NCBI GenBank assembly: GCA_902363825.1
Contig: CABJBK010000012.1
Span: forward strand, 1-64,000
Source of the DNA: Lachnospiraceae bacterium
GTDB taxonomy: Bacteria > Bacillota > Clostridia > Lachnospirales > Lachnospiraceae
Length of the DNA: 64,000 bases
Reading direction: 5' to 3'
Shown here: positions 34,779-44,930 of the stretch, one piece after another
How the letters are laid out: each line of letters starts with the position of its first letter
Numbering within the stretch: the first letter of the stretch is position 1
The notes under the pieces: model-generated
Databases searched by the model: none
The model's input: the letters and a program-made list of their open reading frames with translations, nothing else
What the model was told of the DNA's origin: nothing
Translations under genes and position numbers: made by a program

Positions 34779-37586
34779 CTAGCCCCATGACACGGTACTG
34801 CCACGTTCGGTCTTTTTTACGATCAGTTTCTTTTCGATGCCGTCCTTTAATTCCGCGACATGCGAAATGATCCCGACCACACCGTTTTCCCCGGCAAGAT
34901 CACGGAGCACACGGATCGCCTGCTCGCGCGCACCGTCATCCAGCGAGCCAAAGCCCTCATCGATAAACATCATATCCAGATGCACCGCTCCCGCCGTCCG
35001 CTGTACGATATCCGAAAGCCCGAGCGCCATAGAAAGTGCCGCCATAAAAGCTTCCCCGCCGGATAAAGTCTTTACGTCGCGCACGGTATCTGTCACCAGA
35101 CTGTATACCGAAAGATCAAGTCCCTCGTTTTTGCTCTTTCCCGCGCTCTCGCTGTCCTTTAACTTTAAGACAAACTGTCCCTGCGACATGACGACCAGCC
35201 TCCGGTTTGCCTGCACGATGATCTGCCGGAAATACTGCCGCTGCACATAAGTTTCCAGGTCAAGCTTTGCCATTCCGCCGAGCCTGCCGTTTGCGGTCTT
35301 GCTCAATATTTCAAGCACCGCCGCTTCCTGTTCCATATCTTTTCGCTGCGCGGCATATTTTTTCAACTCGGTGAGCACGGCTTCGTTCACGCCGTTCTCG
35401 CTGTGCAGCTCCGCAAGTCTTTTTTCCGCCGCCTTCTGCAGTCCGCTCTTTTCTTCGAGTGCTTCCCGCAACGCCTCCGTATCTTCTTCTTTTCCCTCTT
35501 TCAGCGCTTTTTCGCCCGCCGCGATAGTTCCTCTCAAAAGACTGCACGTTTTCTCCCACTCATGGTACGCCTGCTGTGCCAGTGTCTCTGCCTCCTGTAA
35601 CGCCTTTAACCGCGCTTCCAGGCTGTTTTTTACGTTCTCTGCCTCTTTCTTGTCGGCGTACACCAAAGTCTCCTGCCAGACCGCGCGCTCTTTTTGTTTT
35701 TCCAGCCACGCAAGCTCCAGCGAAGTTTCCGCCTTTCGCTCTGTCTCAACCTCTGCGGCAAGCGCCGCAAGCTGTTCTTTTTGTTCTTCCGCCTGCTTTT
35801 GCAGCTGTATCCGCGCAAGATCTTCCTTCCTTGCGGCTTCGGCTTTTTCATGCGCCTCCGCTTCCAGCTTTCCCGTCTGTTTCAAAAGTGCTTCGATCTG
35901 TCCGGTATCCGGCATTTGCCCGGCGGCATCCGTAACATCCTGCTCCTGGGCTTTTAATGCCTCCACACACCGTTTCCACTGTTCCTCACACCTGTTTTTG
36001 GCAGCCTGTGTTTTTTCGCCCTGTGCCACAAACGCGAGATGACACTGTTCTCTTTCTTTTTTCGCCTGCTCGCTCTCTTCTTTTTCTTTTCGGATGCAGG
36101 CTTCCGACGGTGCGCCAGCGCTTAGTTTCGCGGGCTTCGGATGCTCCGTTGCTCCACAGACCGGGCATGGTTCTCCATCGTTAAGATGCTCCGCCAGAAT
36201 GCCTGCCTGCGCAAAAAGGAACTGCTCATAATCCGTCTCATAGCGGTAAATAAGCCGCTTTGCTTCCTGCTCCGCAAAAAGCAGTTTTTCCCTGCATTTC
36301 TGTTCCCTTTTCTGTTCCCGTTCCCACTGCCGGCTGCCTTCCCTTAACTCACGGATCTCCTGGCAGCTCTGTGCGCAGATCCGCTCTTTTTCCCTTGCCT
36401 CCGCCAGTCTGCTCTCTGTATTTTGCAGCTGTTGTAGCTTCTGTTGCGAAAGTTCGTACGTTTCCTTTAATTTCTTTTCTTTTTCTTCCAATGCCGCAAA
36501 CGCTTCTTTCGCGGCTGCAAGCGCTTCTTTTGCTTTCTGTTCCGCCTTCACTTTTTCTTCCAGCGCGTCAAAGCGTTCCAGTGCCTGTTTTGCGGCAACC
36601 TGCTGTTCTAACAGCTCCGGCTCCTGCTTCTTTCGGTCTTCCGCTGTCTTTTGTTTTGCCTCCGCAAGAAGCGTGCCTCTCTGTTCCTGCTCCGCAAGCT
36701 GCGTCTGCGCCTCCATCAGCTGCTCTTTTAATTTCTTTTGTTCCAGTGCTTTCGCAAGCGCTCCCGTCAGTTCCCGCACGGCACCCTGCACGGTCTCTAA
36801 CTTTTTCTGTTCTTCTTTTTCTTCCTTTTTGCCGCGCCTGCAGATTTCCCCGGTGAGTGCGCAGTATTCCTCCACCGGAAGCAGGGTATGTTCGCCCAGC
36901 CCGCGCAGCTGTTCCTTTTGCTCCGGATCCATACAGCGGATCCTTGCGGTCTCCTGTAAAATTGCCTGGCGGTTGTAGCTTAATTTTTCATCCAGCGCAA
37001 AAAAACGCTTCTTTAATTCTTCCTGAACCCGGTAATAAAGCGTCGTCTGAAAGATCCGCGAAAAGATCAGCTTGCGTTCCTCGGTCTTTGTATACAAAAG
37101 CTTCAGGAAATCTCCCTGCGCGATCATCGCGATCTGTGTAAACTGTTTTACATCCAGTCCGATGAGTTCCGCGATCTTTTCGTCAGTCTCCTTTTTCTTT
37201 CCCGGAAATACCATGCCATCCGGAAGCGTCAGCTCGACTGCTGCCGCCACCTTCTGTTCCTTTATCTTTCCGTTCTTCAGATGTTTGGTGATCCGGTACT
37301 CGGGATTCCGCCGGATCTGATAAACATCGCCCCGATACTCAAAGGAGAATTCCACATAGGTTTTTTCATCTTCCGCGGCATACTGGCTGCGCATCATGCT
37401 TCCGCTTCGCATACCGCCGCTGGTCTCCCCGTAAAGCGCGTAGGTGATCGCGTCAAAGATCGTCGTCTTTCCCGAACCCGTATCTCCAGTGATCAGAAAG
37501 ATCCCCTGCCTCGCCTGTTCAAAATCGATCATTGTCTTTGTGGCATAAGAACCAAACGCAGACAAAAGAAGTTTTACCGGTCTCAT
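34779..37586 (-). CDS. sbcC: exonuclease subunit SbcC (Rad50-like)
   Basis: 935 residues. Walker A GDTGSGKTT near 33-41, two long Gln/Glu/Lys-rich coiled-coil arms, zinc hook CPVCGATEHP near 473, then signature LSGGEAFMAALSMALGLSD and Walker B MMFIDEGFGSLD. ATPase partner of SbcD in processing hairpins and blocked DNA ends. Overlaps sbcD by 4 bases. Confidence 0.96.
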   Translation of the reverse strand: MRPVKLLLSAFGSYATKTMIDFEQARQGIFLITGDTGSGKTTIFDAITYALYGETSGGMRSGSMMRSQYAAEDEKTYVEFSFEYRGDVYQIRRNPEYRITKHLKNGKIKEQKVAAAVELTLPDGMVFPGKKKETDEKIAELIGLDVKQFTQIAMIAQGDFLKLLYTKTEERKLIFSRIFQTTLYYRVQEELKKRFFALDEKLSYNRQAILQETARIRCMDPEQKEQLRGLGEHTLLPVEEYCALTGEICRRGKKEEKEEQKKLETVQGAVRELTGALAKALEQKKLKEQLMEAQTQLAEQEQRGTLLAEAKQKTAEDRKKQEPELLEQQVAAKQALERFDALEEKVKAEQKAKEALAAAKEAFAALEEKEKKLKETYELSQQKLQQLQNTESRLAEAREKERICAQSCQEIRELREGSRQWEREQKREQKCREKLLFAEQEAKRLIYRYETDYEQFLFAQAGILAEHLNDGEPCPVCGATEHPKPAKLSAGAPSEACIRKEKEESEQAKKEREQCHLAFVAQGEKTQAAKNRCEEQWKRCVEALKAQEQDVTDAAGQMPDTGQIEALLKQTGKLEAEAHEKAEAARKEDLARIQLQKQAEEQKEQLAALAAEVETERKAETSLELAWLEKQKERAVWQETLVYADKKEAENVKNSLEARLKALQEAETLAQQAYHEWEKTCSLLRGTIAAGEKALKEGKEEDTEALREALEEKSGLQKAAEKRLAELHSENGVNEAVLTELKKYAAQRKDMEQEAAVLEILSKTANGRLGGMAKLDLETYVQRQYFRQIIVQANRRLVVMSQGQFVLKLKDSESAGKSKNEGLDLSVYSLVTDTVRDVKTLSGGEAFMAALSMALGLSDIVQRTAGAVHLDMMFIDEGFGSLDDGAREQAIRVLRDLAGENGVVGIISHVAELKDGIEKKLIVKKTERGSTVSWG

Positions 37587-38749
37587 CCGTTCGCCTCCCC
37601 TTCCGCAGCTTTTGCAAAGATCTCTGTCATGACCCGCTTCTCCGCCTCAGACATCGGACGCGCCTGCATATTTTCAAAGAACTGCGCAAAGACTTCCACC
37701 GGATCCTCCAACTTTAATTCTTCTACTTCTTCCGATAAGATCCGTCTGGTCCTTGCATTGTCCACACGGACTTCCAGGATATGGGAGTACACCTCCATCA
37801 GCCGTTCCTTGGGCTGATAGGGATCGATCTCGTCTGTCAGCGTGATACTTAAAAAATCATCCTTATTTTCCTCTGTCGCAAGGGACAGCACCTCGGAAAG
37901 TGTTCCCCGCAGGCTTCGGAGTTCTCTGAGCGGTTCTAACCCGATCTGTGTTATGACCGGTTCCGTTCCCTTTTCTTTTAACTCCACACAGGTAATGCTC
38001 TTTGCCTGATGTTCTTCACTGACCGAATATTTGAGCGGCGTCCCGCAGTAACGGTACTGCTCCTTTCCGATCTTCTGCGGTCTGTGGATATGACCGAGCG
38101 CCGCGTAGTCAAACGGCGCAAGCACCGAGACATCCACCTCGTCAATCCCGCCTGCCACAGCGATCTCGGATTCACTCGTCTTGGGCCTGCTGCCTCCCGC
38201 CACATAGAACTGATGGGAGAGAATGACATTTCGCTCTGTGCGGTCGATCTGTTCTCTCGCAAGTACCCCGCGCACCGCCGCGTCATAGGTAAGCGTATCA
38301 CTTTCCTTTAACAGGCTCCGGACGAAAAACGGCTTGATAAACGGCATAAGATAAAAATTCACCGCCCCATACGCATCCTGCAGTGTGACTTTCTTTAAAT
38401 ATTCTCCCTCTGTACGCGGCGGCATCCCGGAGATATAGACCTGATTTTTGGTCAGAAGCTCCCTTGCATAGTCGAGCCGCTCCGCCGAGTCATGATTTCC
38501 GGCAATAATAAGAAGCGGCACCTGTGGCGCCTGCTCCTTCATTACCGTCAGAAAATGATCAAAAAGGGCAACCGCTTCCGCCGACGGCACCGACTTGTCG
38601 TAGATGTCCCCGGCGATTGCGATCGCGTCCGGCTGTTCTTTTTTCACAGCGCAGACGATCTTATTTAAAATGTCTTCCTGCTCAGACCGCATGGAATAGC
38701 GGTGAAGCTGTTTTCCGATATGAAGATCGGATATATGAAAAAAACGCAT
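37583..38749 (-). CDS. sbcD: exonuclease subunit SbcD (Mre11-like)
   Basis: 388 residues. Calcineurin-type phosphoesterase motifs ISDLHIGKQL, AGDIYDKS, AGNHDSAERL and ALGHIHRPQ in order, followed by the capping domain. Mn-dependent nuclease partner of SbcC. It starts 3 bases after the chemotaxis-like gene ends, so translation is likely coupled to it. Confidence 0.96.
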   Translation of the reverse strand: MRFFHISDLHIGKQLHRYSMRSEQEDILNKIVCAVKKEQPDAIAIAGDIYDKSVPSAEAVALFDHFLTVMKEQAPQVPLLIIAGNHDSAERLDYARELLTKNQVYISGMPPRTEGEYLKKVTLQDAYGAVNFYLMPFIKPFFVRSLLKESDTLTYDAAVRGVLAREQIDRTERNVILSHQFYVAGGSRPKTSESEIAVAGGIDEVDVSVLAPFDYAALGHIHRPQKIGKEQYRYCGTPLKYSVSEEHQAKSITCVELKEKGTEPVITQIGLEPLRELRSLRGTLSEVLSLATEENKDDFLSITLTDEIDPYQPKERLMEVYSHILEVRVDNARTRRILSEEVEELKLEDPVEVFAQFFENMQARPMSEAEKRVMTEIFAKAAEGEANG

Positions 38750-38752
38750 CTG

Positions 38753-39727
38753 TTATTCCAGTTCCGCGGAAATGTTTTTGATCAACGGTTCCGCCTGTTC
38801 CATCATGTTGGAAATGTCCTCGTAAATGAATCCCTTCTGGGTCATGAGACTCTTTAAGTCATCGATATTTGTTCTGACCTGCTCATACTGTTTCTCATGA
38901 GTATCCATGCTGCTCTGGATCCGCTCTACCTTGCCCGTGCAGTGATCTACGACCTGATTGATCCCCTGATGTACATCCTCAACACCGGAAACCGACTGAT
39001 TGATCTTCTGGAAGACCTCTTCGGTGTTTTCCATCTGGGTGCGGGACACATCGAGCGCTTCGCGCACGCCACCCAGTGACCTGGTCAGATTCTCCGAACT
39101 TGCCTCCAGACCTTCCATACTCTTATTTACGTCTCCAACCAGTTCCTTGATCCCGATCGAGAGCTTCGTTACCTCATCCGCAACTACCGCGAATCCTTTT
39201 CCGTGCTCTCCGGCTCTTGCCGCCTCGATGGACGCGTTCAGCGCGAGCAGATTGGTCTGATTTGCGATGCCTACGATATTTTGCATGGTCGCGCGGATCT
39301 CATCAAAACGCGCCTGAAATTCATCGTAGATCTTTCCGATCTCAGTGAACTGTTCCTCCACCTTTGCAGAGCTCTCCTTTAACTCACGGATGTCTTCGAT
39401 CGCGCCATCCGATACCGTGGTAACGCCCTGGATCACATCATTGAACTGTCCGGAGATCTCTCCGATCTTCGCGAATTCTGTCTGGAAAGCGTCTACCGCG
39501 TCGCTGACCGCAGCATTGTGCTCGATCACTTCCGTGTAGGAATCCTTTACCTTGTCGATCTCGCGGATCGCTTTCATTTCCTCTTCCACGAGCGCTTCCT
39601 TCTTTTCAATGACAAAACGGCTCAGATAGGACATGGAATCCAGATATTCCTTCACATTGCCTTTCTTTCCCTGCTGTGCGGTACGCACCGTCGTCTCCTG
39701 TACTTCCTCTCTTTTTCTTCCGAACAT
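38753..39727 (-). CDS. soluble methyl-accepting chemotaxis-type signalling protein
   Basis: 324 residues with no membrane segment and no recognisable sensor domain, only a helical coiled coil with the conserved hairpin tip [20 protein letters not shown] and [11 protein letters not shown]. It should bind CheA/CheW or act as a cytoplasmic signalling rod. The FIST gene starts the same run 12 bases upstream and may supply the sensor in trans. Confidence 0.92.
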   Translation of the reverse strand: MFGRKREEVQETTVRTAQQGKKGNVKEYLDSMSYLSRFVIEKKEALVEEEMKAIREIDKVKDSYTEVIEHNAAVSDAVDAFQTEFAKIGEISGQFNDVIQGVTTVSDGAIEDIRELKESSAKVEEQFTEIGKIYDEFQARFDEIRATMQNIVGIANQTNLLALNASIEAARAGEHGKGFAVVADEVTKLSIGIKELVGDVNKSMEGLEASSENLTRSLGGVREALDVSRTQMENTEEVFQKINQSVSGVEDVHQGINQVVDHCTGKVERIQSSMDTHEKQYEQVRTNIDDLKSLMTQKGFIYEDISNMMEQAEPLIKNISAELE

Positions 39728-39739
39728 AACATTCCTCCT

Positions 39740-40828
39740 CTATTCAAATACCGCACATACCATCGTCTGGTTCACATGCTGATTATTGTACTGCTCTCCG
39801 CCTCCGACAACGCCCATATGCTTTCCAAGGGATGCCATGTCTTTCGCGTATGTATTAAAATATCCTTCTTTCTCATACAGCAGATAGCGATAAATGCAGT
39901 CCACCGATAATACCAGTGAGATCCGCGGCATCTCGCTTTTGATCTGCTCTCTGGTTCTTTGCTCTGTCTCTTTATAATCCCCGAGACTTAAGAAATAAAT
40001 GCAGTCATTTTTGTTGATCCGCTTGTAGTTGACCAGTGTGCCATCCGGCTCCATGCCCATCATCGATGAGATAAATACCTGGTCACCGACCGCACGTCCC
40101 ATCGGATTGACCAACACGTTGTCCACGATCTTGTCGCGCGGCACACCGAGCTCCTTGCTGTATACCTCCGCTGCCGGTCTGCCATCGAGTTCCATCAGTG
40201 CCTTTCTTGACACATCGACTCTCGTCGCGAAATGTGACTGTGCGGACTGTTTCTCATAGATATTTTCCTTATATACTCTTACTTTTCCTGTTGTATTTTT
40301 GATGATCGCGTACACACAGGCATCCTCATACAGCCTGCCATTGTATGCCACGACCGGCTTTTTGCCGTCCGGCACTCCAAATACCGTACCACCTGCCAGT
40401 TTGATCCCCTTTTTCTCAAGGCAGGCTGTAAATGTCGTCACGAGTTTTTCCTCCGCACCGGTACAGTATTCGATGCAGACGGTATCGTCCCTGCCCGGAG
40501 ATACCTGTGAAACCTTGCGCTCGATCTCTCCCACGCACGCAACCGGACATGCACTGATATGCTCGATCACGCCAAGGCTCGTCTTCGCGTCCTCAAACAG
40601 CCCGAGTACCGCAACATTGGTATCACTGACCTGTCCATTTACAAGTTTGGTTCCGATCGTTCCGATCGATGGCGTATCCGGATAAGCTGCCGTAAGCAAC
40701 GCCGCAACTTCCCCCGCCATATCATACGGTGCCATAAACAAAATCGCCTGTGGTGCACTAAGCCCCTGTGTTGCCTGTGCCACAGCATCCTTCGGGCTTC
40801 CGTGCCCGGTTCCGACAAATGCTTTCAT
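39740..40828 (-). CDS. FIST domain sensor protein
   Basis: 362 residues covering FIST_N (about 20-210) and FIST_C (about 220-350; segment PRISLVLSVDCIYRYLLYEK). FIST domains are predicted small-ligand sensors coupled to chemoreceptors, cyclases or kinases. Here it stands alone and precedes an MCP that lacks a sensor, so the pair probably acts as a split receptor. Followed by sbcD and sbcC on the same strand. Confidence 0.88.
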   Translation of the reverse strand: MKAFVGTGHGSPKDAVAQATQGLSAPQAILFMAPYDMAGEVAALLTAAYPDTPSIGTIGTKLVNGQVSDTNVAVLGLFEDAKTSLGVIEHISACPVACVGEIERKVSQVSPGRDDTVCIEYCTGAEEKLVTTFTACLEKKGIKLAGGTVFGVPDGKKPVVAYNGRLYEDACVYAIIKNTTGKVRVYKENIYEKQSAQSHFATRVDVSRKALMELDGRPAAEVYSKELGVPRDKIVDNVLVNPMGRAVGDQVFISSMMGMEPDGTLVNYKRINKNDCIYFLSLGDYKETEQRTREQIKSEMPRISLVLSVDCIYRYLLYEKEGYFNTYAKDMASLGKHMGVVGGGEQYNNQHVNQTMVCAVFE

Positions 40829-40925
40829 GCCACAATTCCTCCTTCATTCCCTATAAATTCCAGTATATTTTTTTAAGTTAAAAATGGCAATAGTTTTACC
40901 GCATTTTTCTAAAAAAACTGCGTTT

Positions 40926-40962
40926 TAAAAAGAGACACAAACCGCTTCCCTGCGGCTGTGCC
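40926..40962 (-). terminator. terminator of the Cys-rich gene
   Basis: Minus-strand stem GGCACAGCCGC / GCGGTTTGTGTC with one bulge, followed by CTTTTTAAAA. Confidence 0.7.
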
Positions 40963-40982
40963 TCCCCTTTTTCACTTATTTC

Positions 40983-41213
40983 CTACTTGTTTCTCGGACA
41001 TTCCCTGACCCGTTTGATATTGCAGTCCTGCACATCACACGGCTCACAGTCCACCAGTCCTTTCAGATAGCAGAATGCCTGCTGTACCGGTTTTTTCGGT
41101 TCTTCCTTTTTTTCTTCCAACGGACATTTATTCAGTCTCTTCATGTTGCAGTCCTGAATCCGGCCGGATTCACATTCTACCAGCCCTTTTAAGAAACAAA
41201 ACTTATTTTCCAT
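40983..41213 (-). CDS. small Cys-rich protein with internal duplication
   Basis: 76 residues formed of two related blocks joined by a Lys/Glu/Pro linker: FCFLKGLVECESGRIQDCNM and FCYLKGLVDCEPCDVQDCNI, each ending in K-R-x-x-x-C-P. The regularly spaced cysteines (four to five per block) suggest metal or cluster binding. GGAAAATAAG-type upstream sequence is weak. No signal peptide, function unknown. Confidence 0.75.
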   Translation of the reverse strand: MENKFCFLKGLVECESGRIQDCNMKRLNKCPLEEKKEEPKKPVQQAFCYLKGLVDCEPCDVQDCNIKRVRECPRNK

Positions 41214-41294
41214 ACTTTGTACACCTGTTCCTTGTCCTGCTTTTGATTATCAGCACCTAATCATACCATCCGGTATTTTAAATTACAACCTTTT

Positions 41295-41477
41295 TTACAT
41301 CTGATGACGCACAATGCGGTACTCGTCATCATAGGAATAATACGGACACTCAAAGTGCGGATGTAACAGAAAGTGTGCCATCTCATCCTCGTCAAAGCTC
41401 ACTTCGCACAGATAAGCGTCTTCCTCCTCGTCATACACATAATTGCTGCAGGTATCGCAGCTCGCCTGTTTCGCCAA
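41295..41477 (-). CDS. small DUF6472-like protein, TTG start
   Basis: 60 residues from a TTG codon at 41477 preceded by GGAGG at seven bases, the only strong ribosome site. The sequence has CDTC near the start, an acidic stretch YDEEEDAYLCEV, and HFECPYY with a YRIVRHQM end, features of DUF6472 in Lachnospiraceae. Four cysteines suggest a zinc ribbon. A longer frame to 41606 has no ribosome site. Confidence 0.75.
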   Translation of the reverse strand: MAKQASCDTCSNYVYDEEEDAYLCEVSFDEDEMAHFLLHPHFECPYYSYDDEYRIVRHQM

Positions 41478-41604
41478 TCTTTTTCCTCCGTTTCCCTGCG
41501 TGCCAGGAGCGCACGCCTCAATCTGTAATAAGTATAGCAAACTTATTTCAGTTATGCTATGCTGTTTCTTAGAAAATACATAGTAATTTAGTAGGAGGAT
41601 CCTC

Positions 41605-42780
41605 ATGAAAAAGATTCTGATCTGCGCGTTAAAATCTGTCTGTTACAACTCTTATCTCTATTTTGAAGACCGTCTGGGCAGCGAGCTTGAAAAGCTCGGG
41701 TGTGAAGTCACTTATTTCAGGGCTTCGGAAGAACCCATCGAACATCTCGAACGCTACGTCGGCGCGTCCTTTGACGCTGTGCTTGAATTTAATTCCGATC
41801 TTCCCAAAATAAAAATGGATGACGGTTCCTATTTTCTTGACCACATCCAAGCCCCGTTTTATGATGTACTGCTCGACCATCCGCTCTACCACCACGATAT
41901 GTTAAAACAGCAGCTCATGGATTTTCATGTGATCTGCCTGGATATCAACCACCGCGACTATATTTTGAAGAATTATCCACATATCAAAAGTGTGGATGTG
42001 GTTTCCATGACTGGTGAATCTGCTGCGATCTGTCCGCCGATGGCAGAGCGTTCCACTGACGTTTTGTTCCTAGGCACCTACACTTCGCCCGCTGAAGTCT
42101 ACGATGCGATCGAGCACTGTCCGCCTTTTCTCGCGGCGGACATCAAAAAACTGATCGACCGCATGCTTTTGGATCCACGCCTCACGTTAGAAGACGCCGT
42201 AACTGATCTGATCCCGGAAACAGACAGCCTGATCGCCGAAAATTTTCCGCTTCACATGCAGGCATATTTTCTCGCGGACACCTACATACGGGCGTTTCTG
42301 CGTGAAAAACTGATCCGCACGCTCTCCGATGCCGGTGTTCCACTCTCCGTTTACGGTGGCGACTGGGAAAAAATGCCACCTTTATCCGGCGGCAATGTGT
42401 CCTTTCATGAGAGTGTTCCATACGCGGATACCTTTTCCCTGATGGCTGACGCGAAGATCACGTTAAACATCATGCCCTTATTTAAAAACGGATCTCATGA
42501 CCGGATCCCGTCCGCCATGTTAAACAAAAGCGTTGCAGTCACAGACAGAAGCGATATGCTGACCCGGCTCTATCAGGACGGAACGGATCTCGTCTTTTAT
42601 GACACGGATCACATGGAACTGCTGCCGCAGCAGATCTTTTCCCTGCTCTCCGATGAACAAAGACTTTCTTCGATTGCAGAAGCCGGCTATAAAAACGCCA
42701 AAAAAAACGCCACCTGGGAAACCACAGGACAGCGCTTTTTTGATATTCTTTATAAAAATGGAAGGATGTCTTCCGTATAA
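41605..42780 (+). CDS. CgeB-like glycosyltransferase
   Basis: 391 residues of a two-Rossmann GT-B-like fold: N-terminal DUF3880-like part with DGSYFLDHIQAPFYDVLLDH, and a C-terminal glycosyltransferase family 1-like part with FHESVPYADTFSLMADAKIT and a late SAMLNKSVAVTDRSD. Such enzymes decorate spore coat or flagellin in Firmicutes; the acceptor here is unknown. AGGAGGATCC precedes the ATG. Its 3' end overlaps the convergent debranching enzyme by 31 bases. Confidence 0.85.
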   Translation: MKKILICALKSVCYNSYLYFEDRLGSELEKLGCEVTYFRASEEPIEHLERYVGASFDAVLEFNSDLPKIKMDDGSYFLDHIQAPFYDVLLDHPLYHHDMLKQQLMDFHVICLDINHRDYILKNYPHIKSVDVVSMTGESAAICPPMAERSTDVLFLGTYTSPAEVYDAIEHCPPFLAADIKKLIDRMLLDPRLTLEDAVTDLIPETDSLIAENFPLHMQAYFLADTYIRAFLREKLIRTLSDAGVPLSVYGGDWEKMPPLSGGNVSFHESVPYADTFSLMADAKITLNIMPLFKNGSHDRIPSAMLNKSVAVTDRSDMLTRLYQDGTDLVFYDTDHMELLPQQIFSLLSDEQRLSSIAEAGYKNAKKNATWETTGQRFFDILYKNGRMSSV

Positions 42781-44762
42781 GCTCTCAAGATCTCTCCCAC
42801 GCTCCATGCCTGCCCGTAACAGCCACGGGAGGTATGTGGCGCGTTTCCGTCGAAGATCTCGGCGATCGTTCCCACACATCCCTTCGTCAGATGTTTCTGC
42901 ACCGGCAAAAGCATTTCTTTTACACGTTCCATCGTCTGCGCGGAATGTCCGTAAACTTTGATATACGCGGTGAAAAATCCGCCGAGTAAAAATCCCCATG
43001 CCGTTCCCTGGTGATATGCCGCATCACGCTTTGCGAGACAACCGCTGTATACCCCGTGATAATCCGGATCCTCCGGCGCAAGGGAGCGCAGTCCGCAGCC
43101 CGCATAGAGTTCGTCTTTTACTTTTTCGACCACGCGCTTTTCTCTTTCCTTAAACATCATGGTATAAGGCAGCGATACCGCATAGATCTGGTTCGGGCGC
43201 ACCTTATCATCCTTTTTATCCGGCTCTAACACGTCGTAGAGACATTCTTTTTCTTCATTCCAGAACTCACGGTTAAAGGATTCCCGCACCTGCTCCGCAA
43301 GCAGATGATACGGCTCTGGATCCTCGTCATAATAGACCGAAAGGCTCTCCATCACCTTTAAGGCGTTGTACCAGAGCGCATTGATCTCGACCGGCTTTCC
43401 ATGGCGCGGTGTTGCCACCCAGTCACCGACACGCACATCCATCCAGGTCACCTGATCGAGTCCGCTTCCCGCCGAGATCAGTCCGTCCTCATCCATAAAA
43501 ATGGAAAATCCCGTTCCGTTCTTATATGCCTCTATGATCTCTTTCAGTTTCGGATAGATATGTTCCTTCACATAGGCATAATTTTTGGGCGTATCGCTGT
43601 AAGTCAGAAATTTATGCACCGCATAAAAATACCACAGGGACGCGTCCACGGTATTGTAGAGCGGCTCGGTTCCCTCATCCGGGAACATATTCGGCACCAG
43701 TCCGTCTTTTACATACATCGCAAAGGTCGTAAGGATATCCCTCGCCTCGTCGAAACGCTTTGTCGCAAGCGTAAGTCCGGTCAGGGCGATCATCGTATCC
43801 CTACCCCAGTCCGTAAACCACGGCAGACCCGCAAGCACGGTAGTAAGCCCGGTGGACTGGCGGTAAGCTAAAAACTGATCCGCCGCAAGCACTAACGTAT
43901 TCGCGAACTGATCCCTGTACCCTGCCGTTTTTATGATCCCGTTCAGACGGCGGTACTCATTTTCGATGGTCTCCTCCACATTGCGGTTGTAGGACGCCTC
44001 GATCGTACAGATAAGCGCGATCTTTCTTTTCTTTCCGGCCGGAACCGTATACTTTACTTCATACGGCGTAAAATTGTTATCGATGCAGTCTGCCTCCACA
44101 TTGATCTCCGTCTGCAGCTGCATATTTTCGTCAAAACGCTGTTCCCGCTCTACCACTGCTCCGTCCGTCGCGATCAGCCTGATTTTTATCTCTTTATTTT
44201 TTTCCGGTGTCAGGTACATATGATGTCTGGTATGACGCGTCTCGAATTTCAGATCCGAAACACTGCTGCCATCATGATGCGCGCGGTAATTAAAAAGCGG
44301 TGTGAAATAGAAAACCGCGTCCGCTCCGTTATTCGTGATCTCGTAGGAAACCGCGATCGTATTTTTCCCATGCTCAAAGCACAGCGTCTTCTCCACGCTG
44401 CAGTCTCCCGCCTGATACGAAAAATGCACCAGTCCGTCATAGGCAAAATCTTTCAGATATTTCTGTCCCTCGACACATTCGCTCCGAAATCCGCCCTCTT
44501 TGTAATTTTCTCCACGCTGCGATGTTTCAAAATCAAAAACCGCTCCGCCGCTCGTAAAGCGCTCCGTAACTTTCGACAGGATCACATAACGTTCCACCGG
44601 CGGATGCAGACTCGCGATCAGATAACCGTGATGTTTTCTGGTATGCGCACCTATGACGGAGCTGCCAGCATAGCCTCCGATCCCGTTTGTCATCACCCAT
44701 TCTCTGCTTATTCCCTCTTTAAACACCGAGAGAGCATCCCCTGTAACATGATATGGCTTCAT
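42750..44762 (-). CDS. glycogen debranching enzyme (amylo-alpha-1,6-glucosidase type)
   Basis: 670 residues: N-terminal beta-rich domain beginning SREWVMTNGIGGYAGSSVIG, then an (alpha/alpha)6 barrel with LPWFTDWGRDTMIALTGL, DEGTEPLYNTVDASLWYFYA and a late AYHQGTAWGFLLG, all GH133-type motifs with the acidic residues in place. Hydrolyses branch stubs in glycogen. I chose the ATG at 44762 because GGAGGAG lies just upstream. Confidence 0.92.
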   Translation of the reverse strand: MKPYHVTGDALSVFKEGISREWVMTNGIGGYAGSSVIGAHTRKHHGYLIASLHPPVERYVILSKVTERFTSGGAVFDFETSQRGENYKEGGFRSECVEGQKYLKDFAYDGLVHFSYQAGDCSVEKTLCFEHGKNTIAVSYEITNNGADAVFYFTPLFNYRAHHDGSSVSDLKFETRHTRHHMYLTPEKNKEIKIRLIATDGAVVEREQRFDENMQLQTEINVEADCIDNNFTPYEVKYTVPAGKKRKIALICTIEASYNRNVEETIENEYRRLNGIIKTAGYRDQFANTLVLAADQFLAYRQSTGLTTVLAGLPWFTDWGRDTMIALTGLTLATKRFDEARDILTTFAMYVKDGLVPNMFPDEGTEPLYNTVDASLWYFYAVHKFLTYSDTPKNYAYVKEHIYPKLKEIIEAYKNGTGFSIFMDEDGLISAGSGLDQVTWMDVRVGDWVATPRHGKPVEINALWYNALKVMESLSVYYDEDPEPYHLLAEQVRESFNREFWNEEKECLYDVLEPDKKDDKVRPNQIYAVSLPYTMMFKEREKRVVEKVKDELYAGCGLRSLAPEDPDYHGVYSGCLAKRDAAYHQGTAWGFLLGGFFTAYIKVYGHSAQTMERVKEMLLPVQKHLTKGCVGTIAEIFDGNAPHTSRGCYGQAWSVGEILRAYTEDILPFL

Positions 44763-44930
44763 AGTCTCCTCCATTTCGTCTGCCTGTAAATCTACTACTT
44801 AATATATACTAAATAAGCTAAAAAATCCAGCTTCCCCATTTGTTTATACTTTTTTTACTGGAATAAAACGCAAAAAAAGTATATAATGCTCTCAGTAAGT
44901 TATACCAGAAGGAAAGGACAGGATTTTTTT

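Noticed and set aside
35299..36042. Long Ser/Cys/Ala-rich plus-strand ORFs opposite sbcC
   Set aside because: Shadow frames created by the Glu/Lys/Gln coiled-coil codons of sbcC.
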